Shown here piece by piece: positions 1-7,755 of a stretch of 64,000 bases of DNA. The stretch is from positions 1 to 64,000 of the forward strand of contig NZ_FQWU01000001.1 of the NCBI RefSeq assembly GCF_900129765.1, read 5' to 3'. The position numbers and the translations under genes were made by a program. The DNA is from Massilia sp. CF038 (lineage in GTDB: Bacteria > Pseudomonadota > Gammaproteobacteria > Burkholderiales > Burkholderiaceae_D). Numbering within the stretch: the first letter of the stretch is position 1; every line of letters starts with the position of its first letter. The notes beneath the pieces were generated by a model. It ran no database searches. It was given only the letters and a program-made list of their open reading frames with translations, and had not been told where the DNA came from.

Positions 1-91
1 CGAAACAGGCTCACGGCCTTGAGGACGATTCAGCCTGCCTGCGCTCGGTTTTCCAAGCGTCCCTGGAATCATAACGTCTTCGTGACGTATA

Positions 92-102
92 GAGGGCGAT
101 GT
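92..102. repeat. possible solo REP terminus
   Basis: The 11 bases GAGGCGATGT-like (GAGGGCGATGT) match the outer end of the palindromic repeats found six times later in the window. No opposite arm is visible in the 91 bases upstream. It may be a decayed half-site or a chance match; the rest of the leader (1-186) shows only the ribosome binding site of the first gene. Confidence 0.3.
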
Positions 103-186
103 AGGGTCCGCGTCGAATTGAGTTGCACGCTTGCAGCCTCGCCAATACACTAGGCCTGCATTCTTACAATTCCAAGGAGACAACAA

Positions 187-1275
187 ATGCAACGTCGTTC
201 CTTCATCGGCAAGGCGGCGCTGGGCGCCTCGGCTGGCATCATCGCCGCCCCGGCCATCGCGCAGTCGCAGCCTGCCGTGACCTGGCGCCTTGCCAGCAGC
301 TTTCCCAAAACCCTCGATACCATCTACGGCGCTTCGGACACGCTCACCAAGCGCGTGGCGCAACTGACCGGGGGCAAGTTCAATATCCGCACCTTCGCTG
401 CCGGTGAAATCGTGCCGGGCCTGCAAGTGATGGACGCGGTCCAGGCCGGTACGGTCGAGATGGGCCACAGCGCTTCCTACTATTACTTCGGCAAGGATGC
501 CACCTTCGCCTTCGACTGCGCGGTGCCGTTTGGCCTGACTTCGCGCCAGCACACCGCCTGGTACGAGCAGGGCGGCGGACGCGAACTGATGCGCGATTTC
601 TTCAAGGGTTACGGCATCGTCAACTTCCTGGGTGGTAATTCCGGCACCCAGATGGGTGGCTGGTTCCGCAAGGAGATCAAGTCCGTGGCCGACCTGAAGG
701 GCACCAAGATGCGCGTGGGCGGTTTTGCCGGCAAGGTGCTTGAGCGCCTGGGCCTGGTGCCGCAGCAGCTGGCCGGCGGCGACATTTACCCGGCGCTGGA
801 AAAAGGCACCATTGACGCCGCGGAATGGGTGGGTCCGTACGACGATGAAAAGCTGGGCCTGTACAAAGTGGCGCCGTTCTACTATGCGCCAGGCTGGTGG
901 GAAGCAGGCGCCAGTTTCTCGTTCTACGTCGGCATCAAGGAATGGGAAAAGCTGCCCAAGGAATACCAGGCAGCGCTGGAAGTGGCCACCTACGAGGCGC
1001 ACATCGTGATGCAGGCCGAGTACGACGCCAAGAACCCGGCAGCACTGGCGCGCCTGCTCAAGAATGGCATCAAGCTGCGCACCTTCTCCAAGGACATCAT
1101 GAACGGCTGCTATGCGGCCGCCCAGGATGTGATGCGTGAAGAAGCGGCCAAGAATGCCAAATTCAAGAAGGTGTACGAGCCTTGGCAGCGCTTCCGTCAG
1201 GATCAGAACATGTGGGCGTCCGTCTCGGAAGCAACCATGCAGCAATTCCTGATCAACGCCGGGCGTGCCAAATAA
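187..1275 (+). CDS. TRAP transporter substrate-binding protein, FcbT1/DctP-like (copy 1)
   Basis: Periplasmic solute receptor of a tripartite ATP-independent (TRAP) transporter, 362 residues, the usual length. It opens with a twin-arginine-type leader (QRRSFIGK, hydrophobic stretch, APAIAQ cleavage region). The body has the features of the mannitol/chloroaromatic/2-oxo-acid TRAP binding family: VTWRLASSFPKTLDTIYG near the mature N-terminus and EKGTIDAAEWVGPYDDEKLG in the ligand-binding lobe. An AAGGAG ribosome site lies just upstream. No permease genes adjoin it; a matching dctQM pair sits at 28.4-30.7 kb, and a close paralogue is at 6269-7354. The ligand cannot be read from sequence; organic or 2-oxo acids are an inference from the family. 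Confidence 0.9.
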   Translation: MQRRSFIGKAALGASAGIIAAPAIAQSQPAVTWRLASSFPKTLDTIYGASDTLTKRVAQLTGGKFNIRTFAAGEIVPGLQVMDAVQAGTVEMGHSASYYYFGKDATFAFDCAVPFGLTSRQHTAWYEQGGGRELMRDFFKGYGIVNFLGGNSGTQMGGWFRKEIKSVADLKGTKMRVGGFAGKVLERLGLVPQQLAGGDIYPALEKGTIDAAEWVGPYDDEKLGLYKVAPFYYAPGWWEAGASFSFYVGIKEWEKLPKEYQAALEVATYEAHIVMQAEYDAKNPAALARLLKNGIKLRTFSKDIMNGCYAAAQDVMREEAAKNAKFKKVYEPWQRFRQDQNMWASVSEATMQQFLINAGRAK

Positions 1276-1292
1276 GCGATAATCCGCTATTC

Positions 1293-1313
1293 GGTCCCTG
1301 CGCCGCAGGGACC
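1293..1313 (+). terminator. hairpin after TRAP binding-protein gene
   Basis: GGTCCCTG (1293-1300), a 5-base loop and CAGGGACC (1306-1313) form a perfect 8-bp GC-rich stem, 17 bases after the stop codon. The following GCTTTCC is a poor T-tract, so it may be a weak terminator or an mRNA 3'-end stabiliser. Confidence 0.5.
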
Positions 1314-1334
1314 GCTTTCCCCGACCCGACCATC

Positions 1335-1976
1335 ATGCTCAGAATCGTCTTTGTCATCTGCCTCGCCTTTGGCGCCTTCCAGTTCTACAAGCACGGCAAC
1401 CCCTTCACGGCCGCGCCAGTGACCGACAAGGCGGGCAAGCCGCTGGTGATCTTGTTCACCGGACCCAATTGCGCCGAACATTGCGAGGGTCTGCGTGCCA
1501 CCCTCAAGGCGCGCAAGGTGGACTTCACCGAAATCGATCTGGCCGGACCCGATGGCCGGCTGGCGCGCAAATATGGTGTCGATGCGTATCCGACCACCAT
1601 GATCGGCAAGCGCATGGTGCGTGGCAGCGACGTCAAGCCGGTCGCCGGTGCGCTGGCGGAAGCGTTCGGATCGGACGTGCTGACCCGGGCCGAAAAAATG
1701 GCAATGAGTAATCACTTCGATGCCCAGGGCCGGCCCAAGGTGGTCCTGTACGGCACCACCTGGTGCGGTTATTGTGCCAAGCAGCGCGCCCTGTTTGCCG
1801 AACAGCAGATTCCGTTTGATGACATCAATGTCGAGGCGTCCGAGCGCGGCCAGCTGGCCTACAACGCCCTGGCCGGTACCGGCTATCCGCTCACCTACGT
1901 CGGCTACAACCGCTTTGACGGTTTCAATGATGATGAATTGATGGCGTCCGCCGCCGCTGCCGTCAAGGCACGCTGA
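1335..1976 (+). CDS. two-domain glutaredoxin/thioredoxin-fold protein
   Basis: Predicted 213-residue thiol-redox protein with an N-terminal membrane anchor or signal (MLRIVFVICLAFGAFQFY), then two glutaredoxin-like halves. The first (about residues 35-105) has CAEHC after LFTGPN and an AYPTTM cis-Pro segment. The second (about 135-210) has a canonical CGYC (TTWCGYC) followed by ALFAEQQIPFDDINVE and GYPLTYV, typical of glutaredoxins that reduce disulfides or glutathione adducts. The start at ATG 1335 is chosen because it opens the hydrophobic segment; upstream in-frame codons read back into the preceding gene. Its last 14 bases overlap the convergent kinase gene. Substrate unknown. Confidence 0.75.
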   Translation: MLRIVFVICLAFGAFQFYKHGNPFTAAPVTDKAGKPLVILFTGPNCAEHCEGLRATLKARKVDFTEIDLAGPDGRLARKYGVDAYPTTMIGKRMVRGSDVKPVAGALAEAFGSDVLTRAEKMAMSNHFDAQGRPKVVLYGTTWCGYCAKQRALFAEQQIPFDDINVEASERGQLAYNALAGTGYPLTYVGYNRFDGFNDDELMASAAAAVKAR

Positions 1977-4086
1977 GCGCACGCCCCTGAGCGATCAGGG
2001 CCAGCAGGCGCTCGGCCTCCACTGGCTTGACCAGATGCTGGTCGAAGCCCGCCTCCAACGCCCGCGTGCGATCGTTCTGCTGGCCGTAGCCGGTGACGGC
2101 GATGAGCATCGCGTGCGCTGTTTCCGGCATCGCGCGCAGGTGCTCTGCCAACTGGTAGCCGTCCATGTCGGGCAGGCCGATGTCAAGAATGCACACCGTT
2201 GGCGCATGCTGCGCCGCCAGCGCAATGGCGTCAGTTGGGCGGTGCGCCACCAGCACCGTGTGGCCTGATGCTTCCAGCAGCATCGCCAGCATGACGGCCG
2301 CATCTTCGTTGTCGTCCACGACCATGATGTTCTCGGGCCCGCCGGCCACTGGCGGTGCCGCTGTGGCTTGCACCGACTGCTTGATGGCCCGATGCCGTGG
2401 CAGGCGCACTTCAAAGGTGCTGCCGCGGTTGGCGCCGTCGCTCAGACAGCGTACCCGCCCGCCGTGCAGCTCAACCAGGCTGCGCACCAGAGCCAGTCCC
2501 AGACCCAGGCCGCCTTGCGATCGGTCGGACGTGCGTTCGGCCTGGGCAAACAGTTCGAATACGCGGGTTTGCATATCAGGCGCGATCCCGATCCCGTTGT
2601 CGCTCACGCGCACCAGCACCTGCCCCAGGTCTGCTTCCATCGACAGGCGCAATTGGCCGCCGTCGGCCGTGTACTTGGCCGCGTTGTTGAGCAGGTTGGT
2701 GAGGATTTGCACCAGCCGGTTGGCGTCACCCAGCACTTCGACCGGTTCCGGCGGCAGCGTCAGCGCCAGCTGATGGCGGCGCGCTTCGATCATGGGTTTG
2801 ACCTGCTCAACCGCGCTGGCAACAACCGCCTTCATGTCTTGCGGACTCGGTTCGATCTTGACCTGGCCGCGGGTGACGCGCGACACGTCCAGCAAGTCGT
2901 CGACCAGCCCCGTCATGTGGCGCACCTGGCGGCTGATGATGGCGCTGGTACGGCGCAAGGCCGGGCCGTCCAGTACCGATTTTTCCATCAGCTCGGCCGC
3001 CGCGCTGATGGGCGCGAGGGGATTGCGCAGCTCGTGCGCCAGCATCGCCAGGAACTCGTCCTTGCGCTGGTTTGCCTCGCGCAGTTCGGCCTGGGTACTG
3101 GCGTTTTCCATGGCCGACCAGGTGCGCTCGGCCATGTCGCGTGCCATCTGGACCTCGGCCGTGGTCCACTGGCGCGGCTGCGCATCGTGCACCGACAAAA
3201 TGGCGGTCATGCGGCCCGATTTGATCAGTGACAGCGCCAGGTTGGTCCCAATGCCGAGCGCCGCGTAGGCTTCGGAAAAGGCAGACGTGCGCGGGTCGCG
3301 TGCCACGTCGTTGACCACCATTGGTTCGCCGGCGCGCAGCAGGGCCACCACCTCGGGGCCAAAATCGTCGAGACGGCGGATCTGGCCTTCGATGCTGGCG
3401 GCGGCGCCTTGCATCCAGCCGCCGCGCACGCTGAACACACCGCGCTCGTCATCGACCTCGCAGTACTGCACGCGCGTGACGCCCAGCTGGCGCCCCAGGC
3501 TTTCGCTGGCGGCGGCGACCACCGCGTCGGCGGAGGCAAGGTCGCGCAGCAGATCGGCCAGGTGCAGCTGGAAAGCTTGCGCCTGGCGCGCAACGACCGA
3601 CGGGGTTGTTTCGACCACGGTGCAATACAGGCCAGCCACGGTCCCGGCCCGGTCTTCCATCGGGGAATACGAAAAGGTGAACCAGGCCGGCTCGGGGTAA
3701 CCGCGCCGATCGATCAACAGCGGCAAGTCTTCGAAGTAGGACGCGCGCCCGGCCATGGCCGCATCGATGATGGGCAGAATGTCGCTCCAGATTTCCGGCC
3801 AAACCGTGCGGAACGGCTGGCCCAGCCCGGCCGGATGCTTGTCACCCATGATGGCGGCGTACTCATCGTTGTACAGGAAGCCCAGTTCGGGGCCCCAGGC
3901 GACAAACATGGGGAACTTTGAACTGAGGATCAAATTGACCGTGGTGAGCAGTTCCTGCGGCCAATGGACTGGCGGACCGAGCGGCGAGGCTTGCCAGTCG
4001 AGCGCACGCAGGCGCGCGCGCACGTCGCCATCGCCGTCAAAACTGCGCGGTTGCCAGGAGATTTTGTCCATGCAATATTTTCGCAT
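1963..4086 (-). CDS. hybrid sensor histidine kinase/response regulator
   Basis: Cytoplasmic hybrid histidine kinase, 707 residues from ATG 4086, which follows a GGGG purine run; ATG 4071 is the alternative. Visible order: PAS-like domain (about 45-155, with MFVAWGPELGFLYNDEY), GAF domain (about 165-325), HisKA with FLAMLAHELRNPLAP (phospho-His about 351), HATPase with NLLNNAAKYT, DNGIGIAP and GGLGLGLALV, then a C-terminal receiver with VVDDNEDA, phospho-acceptor Asp about 635 (CILDIGLPDMDGY) and Lys about 687 (HLVKPVE). No transmembrane segment, so the signal is probably cytosolic. All catalytic residues look intact. No dedicated response-regulator gene adjoins it, so the output partner is unknown. 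Confidence 0.9.
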   Translation of the reverse strand: MRKYCMDKISWQPRSFDGDGDVRARLRALDWQASPLGPPVHWPQELLTTVNLILSSKFPMFVAWGPELGFLYNDEYAAIMGDKHPAGLGQPFRTVWPEIWSDILPIIDAAMAGRASYFEDLPLLIDRRGYPEPAWFTFSYSPMEDRAGTVAGLYCTVVETTPSVVARQAQAFQLHLADLLRDLASADAVVAAASESLGRQLGVTRVQYCEVDDERGVFSVRGGWMQGAAASIEGQIRRLDDFGPEVVALLRAGEPMVVNDVARDPRTSAFSEAYAALGIGTNLALSLIKSGRMTAILSVHDAQPRQWTTAEVQMARDMAERTWSAMENASTQAELREANQRKDEFLAMLAHELRNPLAPISAAAELMEKSVLDGPALRRTSAIISRQVRHMTGLVDDLLDVSRVTRGQVKIEPSPQDMKAVVASAVEQVKPMIEARRHQLALTLPPEPVEVLGDANRLVQILTNLLNNAAKYTADGGQLRLSMEADLGQVLVRVSDNGIGIAPDMQTRVFELFAQAERTSDRSQGGLGLGLALVRSLVELHGGRVRCLSDGANRGSTFEVRLPRHRAIKQSVQATAAPPVAGGPENIMVVDDNEDAAVMLAMLLEASGHTVLVAHRPTDAIALAAQHAPTVCILDIGLPDMDGYQLAEHLRAMPETAHAMLIAVTGYGQQNDRTRALEAGFDQHLVKPVEAERLLALIAQGRALSVP

Positions 4087-4122
4087 GAACCCCGTTTCCC
4101 GCGCGCCGCGCAATCGTGCGCG

Positions 4123-4746
4123 CTAAAACCGATAGCCGAGCCCGACGGCAATGAGGGTCGGATCGACCTTCACTTCACTGACAACCATGCCGCCCAGGCG
4201 CACGTCGCTACGGATATTGACACGTTTGATGTCGACATTGATCGACCAGTGGCGGTCGATGGCGACATCGACACCGGCCTGCAGGGCCAGGCCCACACTG
4301 TGGTTGTCCAGGTCGGCAGCGCCGTCCAGCAGATGCACGCTGGAAATTCGTGTGTAGTTCAGGCCGGCGCCCAGATAGGGCGTGAACTGGCCCACGGGAT
4401 CAAACCGGTATTGCGCCAGCAGCGTAGGCGGCAAGTGACGGAAGCTGCCGATGCGCGCGCCATCGAGCATGACATCGTGTTTTTGCGGGACCGTCAGCAC
4501 CAGTTCGGCAGCCAGGTTGGGACTGAAGAAGTAGCTGATGTCAAATTCTGGAATGGTGCGGCTTTCCACGGTCAGACGGTCGGCTGCCCCCACGCCGCCG
4601 ATGGGCGCTGATTTGTCGGCCGGCGACAGGTGGACCGCGCGTGCGCGCACCAGCCATGGGCTGTCCTGCGCGCTTGCCACGGGCGCGGCGGCGCTAAAGA
4701 CGGTGGCCAGGGTGGCGCTCAGGAGGGAGAGGGTAGTGCGTTTCAT
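4123..4746 (-). CDS. ompW: OmpW family outer-membrane protein
   Basis: Small 8-stranded outer-membrane beta-barrel of the OmpW/AlkL family, 207 residues. Evidence: signal peptide (MKRTTLSLLSATLATVFSAA...ASAQ), WLVRARAVHLSP at the mature N-terminus, alternating amphipathic strands, FDISYFFSPNLAAELVLT and PYLGAGLNYT, and a terminal aromatic (VGLGYRF). ATG 4746 is preceded by GAAGGA at a good distance; ATG codons further upstream lack this. Family members pass small hydrophobic molecules and are typically induced under oxygen limitation, which fits the FNR-type box at 4815-4828. Confidence 0.9.
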   Translation of the reverse strand: MKRTTLSLLSATLATVFSAAAPVASAQDSPWLVRARAVHLSPADKSAPIGGVGAADRLTVESRTIPEFDISYFFSPNLAAELVLTVPQKHDVMLDGARIGSFRHLPPTLLAQYRFDPVGQFTPYLGAGLNYTRISSVHLLDGAADLDNHSVGLALQAGVDVAIDRHWSINVDIKRVNIRSDVRLGGMVVSEVKVDPTLIAVGLGYRF

Positions 4747-4814
4747 GCTTGCGTCCTTCATCGTTTTTGAAATGGGTATGCGATGAAGTTTATTGACTCG
4801 CCTCAATAAAATCG

Positions 4815-4828
4815 TTGATGCAAATCAA
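4815..4828 (-). promoter_or_regulatory. FNR/Anr-type box upstream of ompW
   Basis: TTGAT-GCAA-ATCAA is a perfect match to the FNR/Anr/CRP-family consensus TTGAT-N4-ATCAA. It lies 69-82 bases upstream of the ompW start codon, a position compatible with activation of a minus-strand promoter in between. Regulation of ompW by FNR-type proteins is established in enterobacteria; here it is inferred from the site only. Confidence 0.7.
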
Positions 4829-4853
4829 AAAAGACAATTCATGAATCGTATGA

Positions 4854-4886
4854 CTGCCATCGCCCGCGCGAAGCAGGCGATGGCAG
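4854..4886 (-). terminator. hairpin downstream of M14 peptidase gene
   Basis: CTGCCATCGCC (4854-4864) and GGCGATGGCAG (4876-4886) form a perfect 11-bp stem with an 11-base loop, starting 9 bases after the peptidase stop codon. There is no immediate T-run on the minus strand, so it may act as an mRNA end or as a weak terminator insulating ompW. Confidence 0.55.
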
Positions 4887-4895
4887 TGGCGCGCG

Positions 4896-6026
4896 TTACT
4901 TCGCCGTGCGCAAGGTATGCAGAATCGGCTGCAACACGGCCGCGCCCAGGCGCGAACTGCGGGCGCCGTCCCAGCCGCTATGCGCGTCCGGGTCGTTGGC
5001 ATTGTCCTTGAACGGCAACTCCAGCGTCAGCGACAGGCAGCCAAAGGCGTGCGTGATGTGGGGCGAACCCATGCTCAAGGTTTCCGGCGTGTAAGGCGAG
5101 TCGCCATAGCCGTGTACATCCTGGAAGTCCGGGCTGGCCACCTTGTACAGGTCGGAGAAGGCTTTTTCCTGTGCTGCTTGCTCGGCGGTAAAAGTCGGCA
5201 GGGCCGCACTGCCGGCCACAAACACGTACGGCAAGCCTTCGTCGCCGTGCACGTCGAGGAACAGGTCGCAGCCAGTCTCGTGCATTTTCTGCTTGACCAC
5301 GAACACTTCGGGGCTGCGTTCCATGGTCGGATTCAGCCATTCGCGGTTCAGATTGGCGCCGGCGGCGTTGGTGCGCAGATTGCCGCGCACCGAGCCGTCC
5401 GGATTCATGTTTGGCACCACGTAGAACACGGCTTCCTTCAGGCACTGGCGGCCAAAGGCGTCGGCCGGGTCGAGCAGGGCATCGAGCATGCCTTCGACAA
5501 ACCATTCAGCCATGGTTTCGCCGGGGTGCTGGCGTGCGATGACCCAGACTTTTTTCGCCGCCGCCGGGTCGCCGATGACCAGGGCATTGATGTCGCGTCC
5601 GTCAACGGTGCTGCCCAGGTCGAGCATGCGCACGTGTTCCGACATTTGGGCACGGTCCAGCAGTTCCAGGTGGCGCTCCCACGAGTAGGGTTCGAAGTAA
5701 GCGTAGTACACGCTGTCCATGCCCGGCGTGTGGGAAATGGTCATCACGTCGCCGTCAAAGCTGGTCGGCACGCGGAACCAGTTCACGCGGTCGTAGCTGG
5801 CCATGGCTTGATAGTCGTTCCAGCCGTCAGGGTAGGCGGCTTTGCCGGCGTTTAAAAAGCGGATGGTGCAAGCCTGGCCTTGCGCGCCTTGCAGGCGGAA
5901 GTAGAACCATTGCGTGATGTCGGCATGCGAATCCTTGCGGATGTTCAGGTCGATGGCGTCGGCGCTGGTGGCGCGGACGACGTCGATAGCGCCAGCGTCG
6001 AACTGGGAGCTGATTTTGATCGACAT
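4896..6026 (-). CDS. M14 metallocarboxypeptidase, cytosolic carboxypeptidase-like
   Basis: Predicted zinc carboxypeptidase, 376 residues, no signal peptide. An N-terminal beta-sandwich domain (about 1-120, with WFYFRLQGAQG and RVPTSFDGDVM) precedes the peptidase domain, the arrangement of the Nna1/AGTPBP1-like cytosolic carboxypeptidases. Zinc ligands and catalytic residues are visible: His167 and Glu170 (RQHPGETMAEW), His260 (FLDVHGDEG), substrate-binding NLNREW, and catalytic Glu336 (SLTLELPFK). ATG 6026 is chosen because of the upstream AAGGA and because the family's N-terminal domain starts there. Bacterial substrates of this subgroup are poorly defined; relatives remove C-terminal Glu residues or act on peptides. 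It stands alone between ompW and a divergent TRAP receptor gene. Confidence 0.85.
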   Translation of the reverse strand: MSIKISSQFDAGAIDVVRATSADAIDLNIRKDSHADITQWFYFRLQGAQGQACTIRFLNAGKAAYPDGWNDYQAMASYDRVNWFRVPTSFDGDVMTISHTPGMDSVYYAYFEPYSWERHLELLDRAQMSEHVRMLDLGSTVDGRDINALVIGDPAAAKKVWVIARQHPGETMAEWFVEGMLDALLDPADAFGRQCLKEAVFYVVPNMNPDGSVRGNLRTNAAGANLNREWLNPTMERSPEVFVVKQKMHETGCDLFLDVHGDEGLPYVFVAGSAALPTFTAEQAAQEKAFSDLYKVASPDFQDVHGYGDSPYTPETLSMGSPHITHAFGCLSLTLELPFKDNANDPDAHSGWDGARSSRLGAAVLQPILHTLRTAK

Positions 6027-6268
6027 TGTGTGTCCTTGGCTGAATAAATGGGAGGGCGCGAACCCGTGGCGCCATGATAACGCCTGGCCGGATGTCATGC
6101 ACTCGAAACAAGCTTGCGCCATACTCATCCAATGTGTTCTTGTAAAGAAACAGAGGCTTCACATTTCATGACACTTTCTTCGCTTTCGCTCAAACAAACA
6201 GATACAATTGTCAGCTCATTGTCATGTTGGTAATGGCAACAAGTTGACAGGAACACCAGGAGAGTCGC

Positions 6269-7354
6269 ATGCGTCGTCGGTCCTTCCTTAGCAGTGCAGC
6301 AGTGGGTGCAGGTACGGGCATGGTTGCCGCGCCCGCCCTCGCGCAAGCGCTGCCGGCAGTGAGCTGGCGACTGGCGTCGAGCTTTCCGAAGACGCTGGAC
6401 ACGATATTCGGCGCCGCCGATGTATTTACGCGACGCGTATCGCAGCTGACCGGCGGAAAATTCCAGATTCGCGCATTTGCAGGTGGCGAGATCGTACCGG
6501 GCCTGCAAGTGCTTGACGCGGTCCAGGCCGGTACCGTGGAAATGGGCCACACCGCGTCCTACTATTACTTCGGCAAGGATCCGACGTTCTCGTTCGATAC
6601 CGCCATGCCTTTCGGGCTGACCTCGCGCCAGCAAACGGCGTGGTACGAGCAGGGCGGCGGGCGCGATTTGCTGCGTGAGTTCTTCCGCGGCTATGGTGTG
6701 GTGAACTTCCTTGGTGGCAACACCGGCACGCAAATGGGCGGCTGGTACCGCAAGCAGATCAAGACCGTGGCCGACGTCAAGGGACTCAAGATCCGTATCG
6801 CCGGCTTTGCTGGCCGCGTGATGGAGCGCATGGGCGCGGTGCCGCAGCAAATTGCCGGTGCCGATGTCTACCCGGCGCTCGAAAAAGGCACGATCGACGC
6901 GGCCGAGTGGGTCGGCCCGTACGACGATGAAAAACTGGGCCTGGCCAAGGTGGCGCCGTTCTACTACACGCCAGGCTGGTGGGAGGCGGGACCGCAGTTG
7001 TCGTTTTACGTCAACATCAAGGATTGGGAAAAACTGCCCAAGGAATATCAGGCAGCGGTGGAGGCGGCCAGCTACGAGGCCCACGTCGTGATGCAGGCCG
7101 AGTACGACGCGCGTAATCCAGCGGCGCTGGCGCGGCTGCTCAAGAGCGGCGCCAAACTGAACACCTTCTCCAAGCCGATCATGGATGCGGCGTACAAGTT
7201 TTCGCAGGAAGTGATGGATGAAGAGGCGGCCAAGAACGCCAAGTTCAAAAAGATTTACGAGCCATGGAAACGGTTTCGCCAGGACCAAAATATGTGGGCC
7301 TCGGTGGCGGAGGCGCAGATGCAGAATTATCTGATATCGGCCGGACGCAAGTAA
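6269..7354 (+). CDS. TRAP transporter substrate-binding protein, FcbT1/DctP-like (copy 2)
   Basis: Second TRAP receptor, 361 residues, collinear with and strongly similar to the protein at 187-1275 throughout (shared SFPKTLDTI, ASYYYFGKD, YPALEKGTIDAAEWVGPYDD, PWxRFRQDQNMWAS). It also starts with a double/triple-arginine Tat-like leader (MRRRSFLSSAAVGAG, PALAQA). A ribosome site (AGGAGAG) precedes ATG 6269. No permease is adjacent; dctQM at 28.4-30.7 kb is of the matching family. Probably an old duplication with diverged ligand range or regulation; which receptor serves the permease cannot be told. Confidence 0.9.
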   Translation: MRRRSFLSSAAVGAGTGMVAAPALAQALPAVSWRLASSFPKTLDTIFGAADVFTRRVSQLTGGKFQIRAFAGGEIVPGLQVLDAVQAGTVEMGHTASYYYFGKDPTFSFDTAMPFGLTSRQQTAWYEQGGGRDLLREFFRGYGVVNFLGGNTGTQMGGWYRKQIKTVADVKGLKIRIAGFAGRVMERMGAVPQQIAGADVYPALEKGTIDAAEWVGPYDDEKLGLAKVAPFYYTPGWWEAGPQLSFYVNIKDWEKLPKEYQAAVEAASYEAHVVMQAEYDARNPAALARLLKSGAKLNTFSKPIMDAAYKFSQEVMDEEAAKNAKFKKIYEPWKRFRQDQNMWASVAEAQMQNYLISAGRK

Positions 7355-7455
7355 TTTGTTCAGCTTGTTTTTGTTTTAAGTCAAAACGCGTAATGGCGTC
7401 GCTGTTAATTTAGCCGGTGCGCGTCGACAAGGCGGGTCCGTAATGGAGGTTTTAC

Positions 7456-7716
7456 ATGATTGGTATTTTCTTGAAATCGGCAAAAGTCACTAGCATTAAT
7501 AGCTATGGCTTCTGGATTCAGTGCGGCGAGGAAGAGCTGTACCTGCCGTTCGTCGAATTCCCCTGGTTCGAGCACGCGACCGTTCCGCAAATCTGCAAGG
7601 TGCGTTACGTCAGCTCCACCCGCCTGTACTGGCCGGACCTCGATCTGGACTTCACGCTCGAATCGCTGCGCAATCCTGTCGCATCGCCCAACAGTACCTT
7701 CCACTACGACTGCTAA
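7456..7716 (+). CDS. DUF2442 family protein
   Basis: Small 86-residue protein with the DUF2442 pattern: YGFWIQCGEEELYLPFVEFPWFEHAT followed by YWPDLDLDFTLESL. A strong GGAGG ribosome site precedes ATG 7456. Many DUF2442 proteins sit beside toxin-antitoxin-like genes or act as small DNA-associated or modulator proteins, but no partner is visible here, and the function is not known. The preceding gap (7355-7455) holds no other feature that I can support. Confidence 0.8.
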   Translation: MIGIFLKSAKVTSINSYGFWIQCGEEELYLPFVEFPWFEHATVPQICKVRYVSSTRLYWPDLDLDFTLESLRNPVASPNSTFHYDC

Positions 7717-7755
7717 GCGCCGTACAATGGCGACACAAACTCCGCGGGAGTGTCT

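Noticed and set aside
2368-3231. Long open frames on the plus strand opposite the kinase gene
   Set aside because: They mirror GC-rich codon structure, have no family motifs, and overlap a gene with intact domains throughout.
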